A DNA stretch of 13,537 nt, taken from Clostridiales bacterium (GTDB lineage: Bacteria; Bacillota; Clostridia; Lachnospirales; Lachnospiraceae). Below, piece after piece: positions 7,086 to 13,537 of this stretch (position 1 is its first letter; each line of letters opens with the position of its first letter). A program made the translations under genes and the position numbers. Where the stretch lies: positions 1-13,537 of the forward strand of contig JAJUHH010000029.1 of the NCBI GenBank assembly GCA_029267975.1. The letters run 5' to 3'. The notes under the pieces were generated by a model that saw nothing but the letters and a program-made list of their open reading frames with translations, searched no databases and had not been told where the DNA came from.

Positions 7086-8333
7086 TTAATTACGGATTTG
7101 ACCGTTTCCAAAGATAATATATTTGCTTGTTGTCAGCGCTTTGAGCCCCATAGGTCCCCTGGCATGGAGCTTTTGTGTACTGATGCCGATTTCTGCACCG
7201 AAGCCAAACTCATAACCATCTGTAAATCTTGTGGAAGCATTGACATAAACCGCTGCGGAATCTATTTCATTTAAAAACCTCATGGCATTGTCATAAGCCT
7301 TGGTAACGATTGCCTCTGAATGCTTGGTGCTGTAGGTATTGATGTGTTCAATTGCTTCCTCGATATTATCAACTACCTTGAGGGAGATAATACGGTCCAG
7401 ATATTCGGCAGCATAATCCTCTTCTGTGGCTGGAACAAGGCCAGGCTGTATGGCGAGGGCTCGCTCATCTCCTCTGATTTCAACCTCTTTTGCATGCAAG
7501 CGATCATATAGCAAGGGAAGAAATTCCTTCACGATCCCACTGTGTATCACCAGGGATTCACAGGCATTGCAAACGCTAAGGCGCTGTGTCTTGGCATTGT
7601 CGATAATGTCCAGAGCCATTGCAAAGTCAGCTGAAGCATCTACATAAATATGACAATTTCCTGTACCTGTCTCAATCACAGGTACCGTACTGTTTTCTAA
7701 TACCGTCTGAATTAAGCCGGCACCACCCCGAGGGATTAATACATCAATGTACTTATTCAGTCGCATAAACTCCCGTGCAGTTTCCCTGGAGGGATCTTCG
7801 ATTAACTGAAGGACATTCTCATCGCATCCAACCTTCTTTAAGCTTGATCTGAGTACCTTTATGATGGCCTGATTGGACCGGAGGGCATCACTGCCGCCGC
7901 GGAGAATAACCGCATTGCCGGTTTTAAAGCATAAACCGAAGGCATCGGCTGTTACATTAGGTCTTGATTCATAAATGATACCCACAACACCCAAAGGCAC
8001 CACCTTTTGTCCGATGGTAAGGCCATTGGGCCTCTGGGTCATTGACAGAACCTCTCCGATGGGGTCCTGTAAAGCACTGATTTGCATTAAGCCTTCTGCC
8101 ATTGCTTCAATTCGCTCCGAGGTCAGTTTAAGTCGATCCAGCATGACACTTCTAATTCCATGTTCTGTAGCCAGCCTTAGATCCTCTTCATTGGCTTTCA
8201 GTAACTCAGCTTTGGCTTCCAGTAAAGCCTTGGCACAGCTTTTTAAAGCTTCGTTCTTTGCTTCCTGGCCTAAGAGGCTTAAGCCTTTTGCTGCCTTTTT
8301 TGCATTACTGCCAAGTTGTTCGAGATAATTCAT
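7086..8333 (-). CDS. proA: Gamma-glutamyl phosphate reductase (glutamate-5-semialdehyde dehydrogenase)
   Basis: ProA reduces gamma-glutamyl phosphate to glutamate-5-semialdehyde with NADPH, the second step of proline synthesis. It has 415 residues, the usual length. It is an aldehyde-dehydrogenase-fold enzyme: the catalytic cysteine is C255 in QRLSVCNACES, the cofactor region contains GVVGIIYESRPNVT (115-128) and the KTGNAVILRGG stretch (137-147), IPRGGAGLI is at 200-208, and the C-terminal signature GFGAEIGISTQKLHARGPMG lies at 377-396. The ATG start overlaps the cyclo-ligase stop (ATGA), with GGAGG 9 bases upstream, so the two are translationally coupled. The pathway partner proB lies about 1 kb upstream in the same operon, separated by two unrelated genes. 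Confidence 0.97.
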   Translation of the reverse strand: MNYLEQLGSNAKKAAKGLSLLGQEAKNEALKSCAKALLEAKAELLKANEEDLRLATEHGIRSVMLDRLKLTSERIEAMAEGLMQISALQDPIGEVLSMTQRPNGLTIGQKVVPLGVVGIIYESRPNVTADAFGLCFKTGNAVILRGGSDALRSNQAIIKVLRSSLKKVGCDENVLQLIEDPSRETAREFMRLNKYIDVLIPRGGAGLIQTVLENSTVPVIETGTGNCHIYVDASADFAMALDIIDNAKTQRLSVCNACESLVIHSGIVKEFLPLLYDRLHAKEVEIRGDERALAIQPGLVPATEEDYAAEYLDRIISLKVVDNIEEAIEHINTYSTKHSEAIVTKAYDNAMRFLNEIDSAAVYVNASTRFTDGYEFGFGAEIGISTQKLHARGPMGLKALTTSKYIIFGNGQIRN

Positions 8334-8962
8334 ACTTTACTTCCTCCCTTTTTCCTGCAATCAATAACCCTCCTAGGGGTGAGTATCAGATCTGCTCTTT
8401 GGTCATAAACTTTTGCTTCAATCTGATCCAGGACCTGAAAATCATAAGCCAGAGCAATCTTATAAAAATGCTCCTCCCTAAAGCAGGACAAATATTTGTC
8501 ATAATAGCCTGCTCCATAGCCGATTCGGTTTCCCTGAGGATCAAAGGCCAGTCCCGGCAGCAGCATCACATTCTTATAGATTAACGCAGCTTGCCGAAAG
8601 TAATTGGAGGCAGGCGACTCCTGTTTGGTCTGGTACCTTCTTGCTTCCTCTGCTTCTGGCTCCGGCACTCCGAATTTGCTGGGTATCAAGTGCTCCAGAC
8701 TTTGAATTTGATAAAATTCCAGTCCATGGGGCTCAACCCGAGGGACATAAACTTTCTTTCTGTCTCTGAAGGCCTGCTCTATGATTGCATGGGTATCTAC
8801 CTCAGTACCAAAGGATACAAAAGAAAAAAGAGCTTCACAATCCTGATATGCCTTGGAGCACATCAGCAGCTGCAGCAAGTGTTGCCCCTGTTTTGTCCGC
8901 TCCATAAGGCTGAGTTTGCTGCGTTCTTCCTTCATCTTAATTCGAATTTGATCCTTTTCCAT
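8330..8962 (-). CDS. fau: 5-formyltetrahydrofolate cyclo-ligase (MTHFS/YgfA family)
   Basis: This enzyme uses ATP to convert 5-formyltetrahydrofolate to 5,10-methenyltetrahydrofolate, returning a dead-end folate to the one-carbon pool. The 210-residue length fits the family (about 180-210). The N-terminal basic helix (K9-MKEER) and the signature LLPGLAFDPQGNRIGYGAGY (134-153), continuing into YDKYL (GYGAGYYDKYL at 148-158), are diagnostic. VPRVEPHGLEFYQI (73-86) is the usual substrate-side strand. The ATG start has a modest AGGGA site about 8 bases upstream. The stop is joined to proA by a 4-base ATGA overlap. A 110-bp gap separates it from the DUF896 gene and contains a possible internal promoter and hairpins, so this gene, proA and hflKC could also be expressed apart from the upstream genes. 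Confidence 0.94.
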   Translation of the reverse strand: MEKDQIRIKMKEERSKLSLMERTKQGQHLLQLLMCSKAYQDCEALFSFVSFGTEVDTHAIIEQAFRDRKKVYVPRVEPHGLEFYQIQSLEHLIPSKFGVPEPEAEEARRYQTKQESPASNYFRQAALIYKNVMLLPGLAFDPQGNRIGYGAGYYDKYLSCFREEHFYKIALAYDFQVLDQIEAKVYDQRADLILTPRRVIDCRKKGGSKV

Positions 8963-9000
8963 ATTCTATTCCCTGCTTCTTTAAGATACTTTAGAGCTAA

Positions 9001-9027
9001 ATTATAATTTCATTAAAATCATTTCAA
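9001..9027 (-). promoter_or_regulatory. Possible internal promoter upstream of the cyclo-ligase gene
   Basis: There is a perfect -10 TATAAT at 9001-9006 and TTGAAA at 9022-9027 on the minus strand. Each hexamer is good, but the spacer is only 15 bases. The predicted start near 8994 gives a leader of about 30 bases. If active, it would give the cyclo-ligase, proA, hflK and hflC a second entry point inside the operon. Confidence 0.35.
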
Positions 9028-9031
9028 ATTC

Positions 9032-9071
9032 TCAGTGATAGTAATTCTTCACCCACTGATACCATGAAGAA
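9032..9071 (-). other. Two overlapping, mutually exclusive hairpins between DUF896 and cyclo-ligase genes
   Basis: One inverted repeat pairs TGAAGAA (9065-9071) with TTCTTCA (9045-9051), extendable by a G-T and an A-T pair. A second pairs CACTGA (9054-9059) with TCAGTG (9032-9037). The arms interleave (arm 9054-9059 lies in the loop of the first hairpin), so both cannot form as nested hairpins, although a pseudoknot is conceivable. Neither is followed by a T run. The pairing is seen; any regulatory role is inference. Confidence 0.35.
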
Positions 9072-9072
9072 C

Positions 9073-9282
9073 TTATTTCTTCTTTAAATCGGAAGCCTTT
9101 ACGATGGAGCCATCAGGGTTTACAAAGGAGATCTGCTCCAGCGTACCCCGCAGGTTCTTGCGAAAATCCGCAATATATTCCTTACGAAGCCTTGCCTGCT
9201 CCCTTAATTCCTCCTCAGTTAAGCCTTCCTTCTGTGCCTTATGATAAAGCTCATTGATTCTTGCCAGTCTCTGTTCGCTCAT
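9073..9282 (-). CDS. DUF896 (YnzC/UPF0291-type) small cytoplasmic protein
   Basis: A 69-residue protein with the compact DUF896 layout: MSEQRLARINELYHKAQK, then GLTEEELREQARLRKEYI, then a basic helix (DFRKNLRGTLE) and a C-terminal NPDGS turn. The pattern is two helices forming an antiparallel hairpin, as in B. subtilis YnzC. The molecular function is unknown. In Bacillus, ynzC is linked to the SOS-regulated yneA-yneB region; here it lies between proB and the cyclo-ligase gene. Its ATG follows the proB stop by 15 bases with AAAGGAA 5-6 bases upstream, so it is co-transcribed with proB. The C-terminus is lysine-rich (DLKKK). Confidence 0.9.
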   Translation of the reverse strand: MSEQRLARINELYHKAQKEGLTEEELREQARLRKEYIADFRKNLRGTLEQISFVNPDGSIVKASDLKKK

Positions 9283-9297
9283 GTTGTTCCTTTCTAG

Positions 9298-10161
9298 TCA
9301 GTCCACATTCTGATACTGTTTTGATACAATGTAATCCATAATATTAAAATCCTGCTTCTTGTGCGCCTGAAACAGGGTACCTATTTCTTTCCCCTCCATA
9401 ACATGTGTGATATTTCTGACATTATCGCCATTAATGATCACCATATCCGCACCGGAGGCAGTTGCAATATTTGCCGCCGACAGCTTTGTTGTCATACCGC
9501 CGGTTCCCACATTGCTTATGGCATCCTTGGCCATCTTCTTTAAGTCATCGCTCAGCTCCGGCACATAGGGGATCAGCTTGGCATCTTTGTTGGTATGGGG
9601 ATCATCCGTATATAGTCCGTCAATATCGGATAAGAGAATCAGCAGGTCCCCTTCCACCAGGGCTGTAACAATAGCAGAAAGAGTGTCATTATCACCGAAA
9701 TCAAGGTCTAACTCCTCTGTAGAAACTGTATCATTCTCATTGACAATTGGAATAACACCCATATCAAATAGCTCTCCGAAGGTGTTCTTCGCGTTACTGC
9801 GGCTGATCTCATTAATCATGGTATACTTCGTCATAAGAATCTGTGCGGCAATCTGGTTATACTCCGCAAAGAGCTTCTGATATACCATCATGAGACTTGC
9901 CTGTCCCACAGCAGCACATGCTTGCTTAACCGACCGCTTGGTAGGCCGCTCTTTCAGTCCCAGAGCTTTTCTACCCACTGCTATGGCACCAGAGGTTACT
10001 AAAATCACATCCTTACCCCGGTTGCGCAGATCCGTCAAAATGCGTACCAGACGCTCCATTTTCTCAAGGTTCAGGCTTCCTGTCTCAGGGTGGGTTAATG
10101 AGGAAGACCCAATCTTAATTACAATTCGTTTTTTATCCTTCAGCAGCTCTCTGCCTTGCAT
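9298..10161 (-). CDS. proB: Glutamate 5-kinase, short form without PUA domain
   Basis: ProB phosphorylates glutamate to gamma-glutamyl phosphate, the first and usually feedback-inhibited step of proline synthesis. With the preferred start it has 287 residues and consists of the amino-acid-kinase domain: VIKIGSSSL (14-22) with the phosphate-binding lysine K16, VTSGAIAVG (55-63), NENDTVS (141-147), FGDND (155-159), LLSDIDGLY (176-184) and the glycine-rich GTGGMTTKL (219-227). The C-terminal PUA domain of E. coli ProB (367 residues) is absent. ATG at 10159-10161 is preferred because GGAGG lies 8 bases upstream. An in-frame GTG at 10174-10176 would add five residues and is the alternative. It follows the FAD dehydrogenase gene by about 50 bases and precedes the DUF896 gene by 15 bases. 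Confidence 0.95.
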   Translation of the reverse strand: MQGRELLKDKKRIVIKIGSSSLTHPETGSLNLEKMERLVRILTDLRNRGKDVILVTSGAIAVGRKALGLKERPTKRSVKQACAAVGQASLMMVYQKLFAEYNQIAAQILMTKYTMINEISRSNAKNTFGELFDMGVIPIVNENDTVSTEELDLDFGDNDTLSAIVTALVEGDLLILLSDIDGLYTDDPHTNKDAKLIPYVPELSDDLKKMAKDAISNVGTGGMTTKLSAANIATASGADMVIINGDNVRNITHVMEGKEIGTLFQAHKKQDFNIMDYIVSKQYQNVD

Positions 10162-10201
10162 ACTACTTTCCTCCACTTTTCCTTATCTCCTTTAACTTTT
10201 G

Positions 10202-10221
10202 TATAAATGCTTATAAATGCT
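10202..10221. repeat. Perfect 10-bp tandem duplication over a stop codon
   Basis: TATAAATGCT occurs twice in direct succession (10202-10211 and 10212-10221). The stop codon of the FAD dehydrogenase gene (10211-10213) spans the junction of the two copies. Confidence 0.85.
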
Positions 10222-11806
10222 GATATTCAGTAGCAACAGCCTCAAAAACCTTGATACCGTCCATTGCAGCAGAGGTGATTCCTCCGGCATAGCCTGCACC
10301 CTCACCGCAGGGAAAGATACCCTTTATATTTGCTTCAAAGTTCTCATTTCGATGAATACGGACCGGAGAAGAGGTTCTGCTTTCTACCGCAGAAAGCACA
10401 GCTTCTTCAGAAGCAAAGCCCTTTATCTTGTGATCAAAGGCTTGGATACCTTCCTTCAGTGCCTGAATAATCTCTGCCGGCAGACAATGATTTAAATTCG
10501 TTAATCGATAATTTCCCTTAATATTCGGGATAATATTTCCTATTGTAACACTCTCGCGGTCACATAACAAGTCGCCAAGAAGCTGTACCGGGACATTTCC
10601 CTTACCGGCCTCATAAGCTGCCCGCTCCCACTTCCTCTGAAAGGAAATACCGCTTAAGGGGTCACTTCCTCCAAAATCCTCTGGCTGCACCGTAACAACG
10701 ATGGCGCTGTTGGCATTCTCTTCATCCCGTTTGTAATTACTCATACCGTTGACAGCCAGATGTCCGGGCTCCGAGGAAGCATTGACAACAAAGCCGCCTG
10801 GGCACATACAGAAGGAGTATACGCCTCGTCCTGACCCGGTTTGATAGGTAAGCTTATAATCTGCAGACGGCAAATGAATATAGTCTTTGCCATACTGGGC
10901 CTGGCTGATCATCCTTTGCTTATGCTCGATACGAAAGCCCACCGCAAAAGCCTTTGGCGACATGGTCAGGCCACGCTTATAAAACATTTGAAAGGTATCC
11001 CTTGCACTGTGACCGATGGCTGGAATCAGAACCTGACAGGGTAGCAGCTCCTTATAATCCAGCTCAATTGCCTTTAAAGCCCCTTCTTCTATCACTAGAT
11101 CTGTCAGCTTCGTATCAAAACGGACCTCTCCTCCTAAGCGTATGATCTCCCGCCGCATATTCTCAACCACATGGCGCAGCTGATCTGTTCCAATATGAGG
11201 TTTATTCAGGTAGAGAATATCTGCCGGTGCTCCAAAGCGTACAAAGGTCTCCATTACCAAGGGATAGCGTTGATTTGCATCCTTTACCATGGTGTTAAGT
11301 TTACCGTCTGAAAAGGTTCCAGCACCGCCTTCGCCAAATTGTACATTACATTCCGGCTGAAGCTCATTACTTCGCCAAAAATGCTCCACTGCTTCCACCC
11401 GCTTCTTCACCTCTGAGCCGCGCTCAATGACCAAAGGCTGATAGCCATGCATTGCCAGCAGGTAGGCTGCAAACAGCCCCGCAGGTCCAGTGCCTACCAC
11501 CACCGGCCGGGACCTTAAGGGTTGATTGCCGGAAGGCACAAAGGAGTACTGCTCCTTCTTTGTCAGGCTTATGTTGGGATGATTGGAGCGCAGATAGGAC
11601 GACTCTTTTTCCTTAGGGCCAAGGGCAAGAGTCACCTGGACATTATAGATATATTTAATCTCATCCTTTCTTGCATCGATAGACTTCTTCTCGATGAAGT
11701 ATTCTGCAATCTTGTTGACCGGTACCTTCAGCGTTCTTGCAATCTCCTGCTTCAGGTCTTCATTCGAATGCTTTAAGGGAAGCTTTAGCTGTGTAATTCT
11801 AATCAT
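10211..11806 (-). CDS. FAD-dependent dehydrogenase, COG2509 type
   Basis: A soluble flavoprotein of 531 residues of unknown substrate. Residues 1-95 form a family-specific N-terminal domain (MIRITQLKLPLKH...). The FAD dinucleotide-binding motif is at 102-112 (VVVGTGPAGLF), and ECNVQFGEGGAGTFSDGKL at 152-170 is the most characteristic signature of this family. Further conserved blocks are GRGVYSFCMCPGGFVV (326-341) with C333 and C335, and the C-terminal FPCGEGAGYAGGI (498-510), which closes the FAD site. The ATG at 11804-11806 is chosen because GAGG lies 6 bases upstream and the family starts at this MIRI-type N-terminus. An in-frame TTG at 11845 would add 13 residues. It heads the packed block leading into proB and is preceded by the long AT-rich spacer. 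The family assignment is sound; the reaction is not known. Confidence 0.88.
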   Translation of the reverse strand: MIRITQLKLPLKHSNEDLKQEIARTLKVPVNKIAEYFIEKKSIDARKDEIKYIYNVQVTLALGPKEKESSYLRSNHPNISLTKKEQYSFVPSGNQPLRSRPVVVGTGPAGLFAAYLLAMHGYQPLVIERGSEVKKRVEAVEHFWRSNELQPECNVQFGEGGAGTFSDGKLNTMVKDANQRYPLVMETFVRFGAPADILYLNKPHIGTDQLRHVVENMRREIIRLGGEVRFDTKLTDLVIEEGALKAIELDYKELLPCQVLIPAIGHSARDTFQMFYKRGLTMSPKAFAVGFRIEHKQRMISQAQYGKDYIHLPSADYKLTYQTGSGRGVYSFCMCPGGFVVNASSEPGHLAVNGMSNYKRDEENANSAIVVTVQPEDFGGSDPLSGISFQRKWERAAYEAGKGNVPVQLLGDLLCDRESVTIGNIIPNIKGNYRLTNLNHCLPAEIIQALKEGIQAFDHKIKGFASEEAVLSAVESRTSSPVRIHRNENFEANIKGIFPCGEGAGYAGGITSAAMDGIKVFEAVATEYQHL

Positions 11807-12216
11807 TTCATTCCTCATTCCCGTAGATGCTTGTACAAATCTCAAATCACCTGTACTTCTTTGTCTTATCTTTACTTATCTGTACATATGAGTATTTATC
11901 CAACCTATCAATACTAATCTGACTAACTTAACTATCTTACCAATCTAACTAATTTAATTTATCTTGCTGATTTACCTTAGTTATCTTTATATTATATATT
12001 TTTTTATATCTTATTTAACTTATTAACCTTAATTAACTTAATTAACTTTTAACTTATATATCTTATATAACTTTAACTAATAAAAATGATTAGCTTATAT
12101 GACCTATTTTACTATATAAGAGATTTAACTTTAATAACTTATTTAACCTCATCATACTTTACTAAAATTTACTATATTTCTATATTTCCCTATACATCTA
12201 TATATCGATAGCCTAC
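11807..12216. other. Long AT-rich, G-poor spacer with degenerate TAAC repeats
   Basis: This is 410 bp without a gene. In 11941-12180 the plus strand has about 32 C but only about 8 G, and the line 12001-12060 has no G at all. TAAC occurs 13 times between about 11920 and 12150, mostly as TTAACTTA- or TTAACTAA-like units with irregular spacing. Near 12172-12202 CTATA recurs at intervals of 8, 10 and 8 bases. A weak promoter candidate for the FAD dehydrogenase is TTGATA at 11906-11911 with TATGTA at 11883-11888 (17-base spacer). No terminator with a T run is seen after the upstream flavoprotein gene. Confidence 0.6.
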
Positions 12217-13452
12217 CTACTGCCTCCTGGCAGCAGATATTCCTGCCAGATATCCGGAGCTCCAGGCCCATTGCAGGTTATAGCCGCCACAGGTGCCATC
12301 CACATCCACCACTTCACCGGCAAAGTACAGCTTGGGAAGAAGCTTTGATTCCATGCTTTCTGCATTGATTTCCCTGGTAGTAACACCTCCGGCACAAACC
12401 TGAGCCTGCTCAAAGGAATTGGTTCCGTTGATCATCAGCTTATGGTGCTTCAGCTGGCTTGCGATAGCTGCCAACTCCTTCTCAGACACCTGTGCAGATG
12501 ACTTCGTTGGATCAAGCTTTGCTGCTTTGATCAGGATATAATTTAATTTGTGATTCAATAATCCGATCAGGAGCTCTTCCAGGGTTTTGGCCGGATTTTG
12601 CTTTCTCCGCTCTTTTAGCAGTTCTGTTACATCTGCCTCAGAAAGGTCCTTCAAATAATCCAGGATAAGCCAGGTGCTCTTTCCCTGATCCAGCGCTTTG
12701 GCAATAAACCTGCTTACCTGCAGGACAGGAATCCCAGAAACCCCATAGTCTGTAAAGATGATTTCTCCTTCTTCCATGGCCAATTTGTCCATATCCGAAT
12801 AGGCAGTAAGCCTTGCCTGGGTTCGGACACCGGATACCGTCTTACAGGACTTGTCCGGAGACTTTAGCTGAACTAAGGCCGGTAGAGGCTTGATGATGCT
12901 ATGCCCAAGACCTTGTGCCAGGGTAAATCCACTTCCATCTGACCCAAGCTGCGGTGATGCACAGCCACCTGCCGCCAGGATAAGGCTGTGACCGGAGTAA
13001 GATTGCCGTTTCTTATCCTCTCCTTCAGTAATGACAGTAAAATAAGGCTTTCTTATTTCCCTTACTTTCTCCTTGTAGCGAAAGGTAATTCCAAGTCTGG
13101 CACATTCCAGTAGCAATACTGCAAGCACACTGGCTGCCTGCTCAGAATTGGGATAATAATAGCCTTCCCTTGCCTTTGGATATATTCCAAGCTCTTTAAA
13201 AAATTGGAGCGTCTTTTGGACATCAAAACAAGACAGCACCTTCATTGCAAATGCGCTGTCATCAGAGTGGTAGCATTGGGGGTTCTGGTACTGATTAGTG
13301 AAATTACACTTTCCATTTCCCGTTGCTAATATTTTTTTACCGGCTTTTTCCTTTTGCTCAATCACAAGCACCGAACTTCCAAGTCTTGCTGCAGTTATTG
13401 CTGCAAGCAATCCGGAAGCGCCGGCACCAACGATGATTACGTCATAACTCAC
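12217..13452 (-). CDS. NAD(P)/FAD-dependent oxidoreductase, HI0933/BaiN-like
   Basis: A cytoplasmic flavoprotein of 411 residues, the usual length of the HI0933 (YhiN) family. The FAD-binding Rossmann motif IIVGAGASGLLAAI is at 6-19. GKKILATGNGKCNFTN (38-53) and GEVVDVDGTCGGYNLQWAWSSG-type sequence (379-400, with C388) are the two signatures that define the family. LILAAGGCASPQLGSDGSG (157-175) is the second dinucleotide-proximal block. One family member, Clostridium scindens BaiN, has been linked to bile acid dehydroxylation, but the family is widespread and nothing else in this window points to bile acids, so the substrate is unknown. The start is GTG at 13450-13452, with AGGAGG 8 bases upstream. 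A strong promoter precedes it. Confidence 0.92.
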   Translation of the reverse strand: MSYDVIIVGAGASGLLAAITAARLGSSVLVIEQKEKAGKKILATGNGKCNFTNQYQNPQCYHSDDSAFAMKVLSCFDVQKTLQFFKELGIYPKAREGYYYPNSEQAASVLAVLLLECARLGITFRYKEKVREIRKPYFTVITEGEDKKRQSYSGHSLILAAGGCASPQLGSDGSGFTLAQGLGHSIIKPLPALVQLKSPDKSCKTVSGVRTQARLTAYSDMDKLAMEEGEIIFTDYGVSGIPVLQVSRFIAKALDQGKSTWLILDYLKDLSEADVTELLKERRKQNPAKTLEELLIGLLNHKLNYILIKAAKLDPTKSSAQVSEKELAAIASQLKHHKLMINGTNSFEQAQVCAGGVTTREINAESMESKLLPKLYFAGEVVDVDGTCGGYNLQWAWSSGYLAGISAARRQ

Positions 13453-13482
13453 GTAAACAGCCTCCTGTAATCAATTTGTTTC

Positions 13483-13511
13483 ATTATATTTAATTGGAGG
13501 CATTATTTCAA
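13483..13511 (-). promoter_or_regulatory. Strong sigma-A promoter of the BaiN-like gene
   Basis: The -35 TTGAAA (13506-13511, 5 of 6 consensus) and the -10 TATAAT (13483-13488, 6 of 6) are separated by exactly 17 bases. The predicted start near 13476 gives a leader of about 25 bases carrying the AGGAGG site. This is the best promoter in the window and, unless the AT-rich spacer holds another, could drive the genes downstream as well. Confidence 0.8.
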
Positions 13512-13537
13512 GCATAACTTTCTAGCTTATAGTTTCT

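Noticed and set aside
7975..8328. 117-codon open frame on the plus strand, antisense to proA
   Set aside because: It lies wholly within a certain gene, has low-complexity Ser/Leu/Ala composition and no recognisable domain, so it is a reading-frame shadow.
8258..9007. Plus-strand open frames of 108 and 138 codons across the proA/cyclo-ligase region
   Set aside because: Both are antisense to clearly conserved proteins and show no motif or supported ribosome binding site.
12213..12413. 66-codon minus-strand frame inside the BaiN-like gene
   Set aside because: It is in another frame of a conserved C-terminus that carries the family signature, so it is a shadow.
12217..13452. Assignment as bile-acid enzyme BaiN
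   Set aside because: The HI0933 family is widespread in bacteria without bile acid metabolism, and no bai operon gene is present here.

Overview
The window reads as chromosomal DNA of a low-to-moderate GC Gram-positive anaerobe of the Clostridia, most likely Lachnospiraceae or a close relative. The reasons are RNase Y, strong Shine-Dalgarno sequences, sigma-A-type promoters, AT-rich spacers and the general look of the proteins. That assignment is inference, because no rRNA or marker search was possible. All twelve recognisable genes lie on the minus strand, so transcription runs from high to low coordinates. I see no tRNA, rRNA, CRISPR array, transposase or phage gene.

In transcription order the layout is as follows. 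A strong promoter (about 13483-13511) drives an HI0933/BaiN-like flavoprotein (12217-13452). An unusual 410-bp AT-rich, G-poor spacer follows. Then comes a tightly packed block that looks like one operon: a COG2509-type FAD-dependent dehydrogenase (10211-11806), proB (9298-10161), a DUF896/YnzC-type small protein (9073-9282), 5-formyltetrahydrofolate cyclo-ligase (8330-8962), proA (7086-8333), hflK (6100-7074) and hflC (5219-6100). Within the block there are 4-bp and 1-bp stop/start overlaps and gaps of about 11-50 bp, with one larger gap of 110 bp that may hold an internal promoter. After hflC come a cytoplasmic M14 zinc carboxypeptidase (4125-5090), miaB (2421-3863), rny (527-2083, closed by a canonical terminator) and the first 62 codons of a proC-like gene (1-187, cut by the window edge).

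Functionally, proB, proA and the partial proC together cover the glutamate-to-proline pathway, but they are scattered: proB and proA are split by two unrelated genes, and proC lies about 7 kb away. The other genes are housekeeping: RNase Y for mRNA turnover, MiaB for tRNA ms2i6A37, the membrane-anchored SPFH pair HflK/HflC, folate salvage, and two flavoproteins of unknown substrate.

The least ordinary features are non-coding. The first is a 113-bp, almost fully self-complementary element with 15-bp perfect terminal inverted repeats ending in TA (3965-4077), probably a mariner-type MITE or fold-back element. The second is the strand-asymmetric, TAAC-rich spacer (about 11880-12215) between the two flavoprotein genes. 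The third is a pair of mutually exclusive hairpins in the DUF896/cyclo-ligase gap. I found no convincing new multi-gene system; the window is mostly ordinary core genome.
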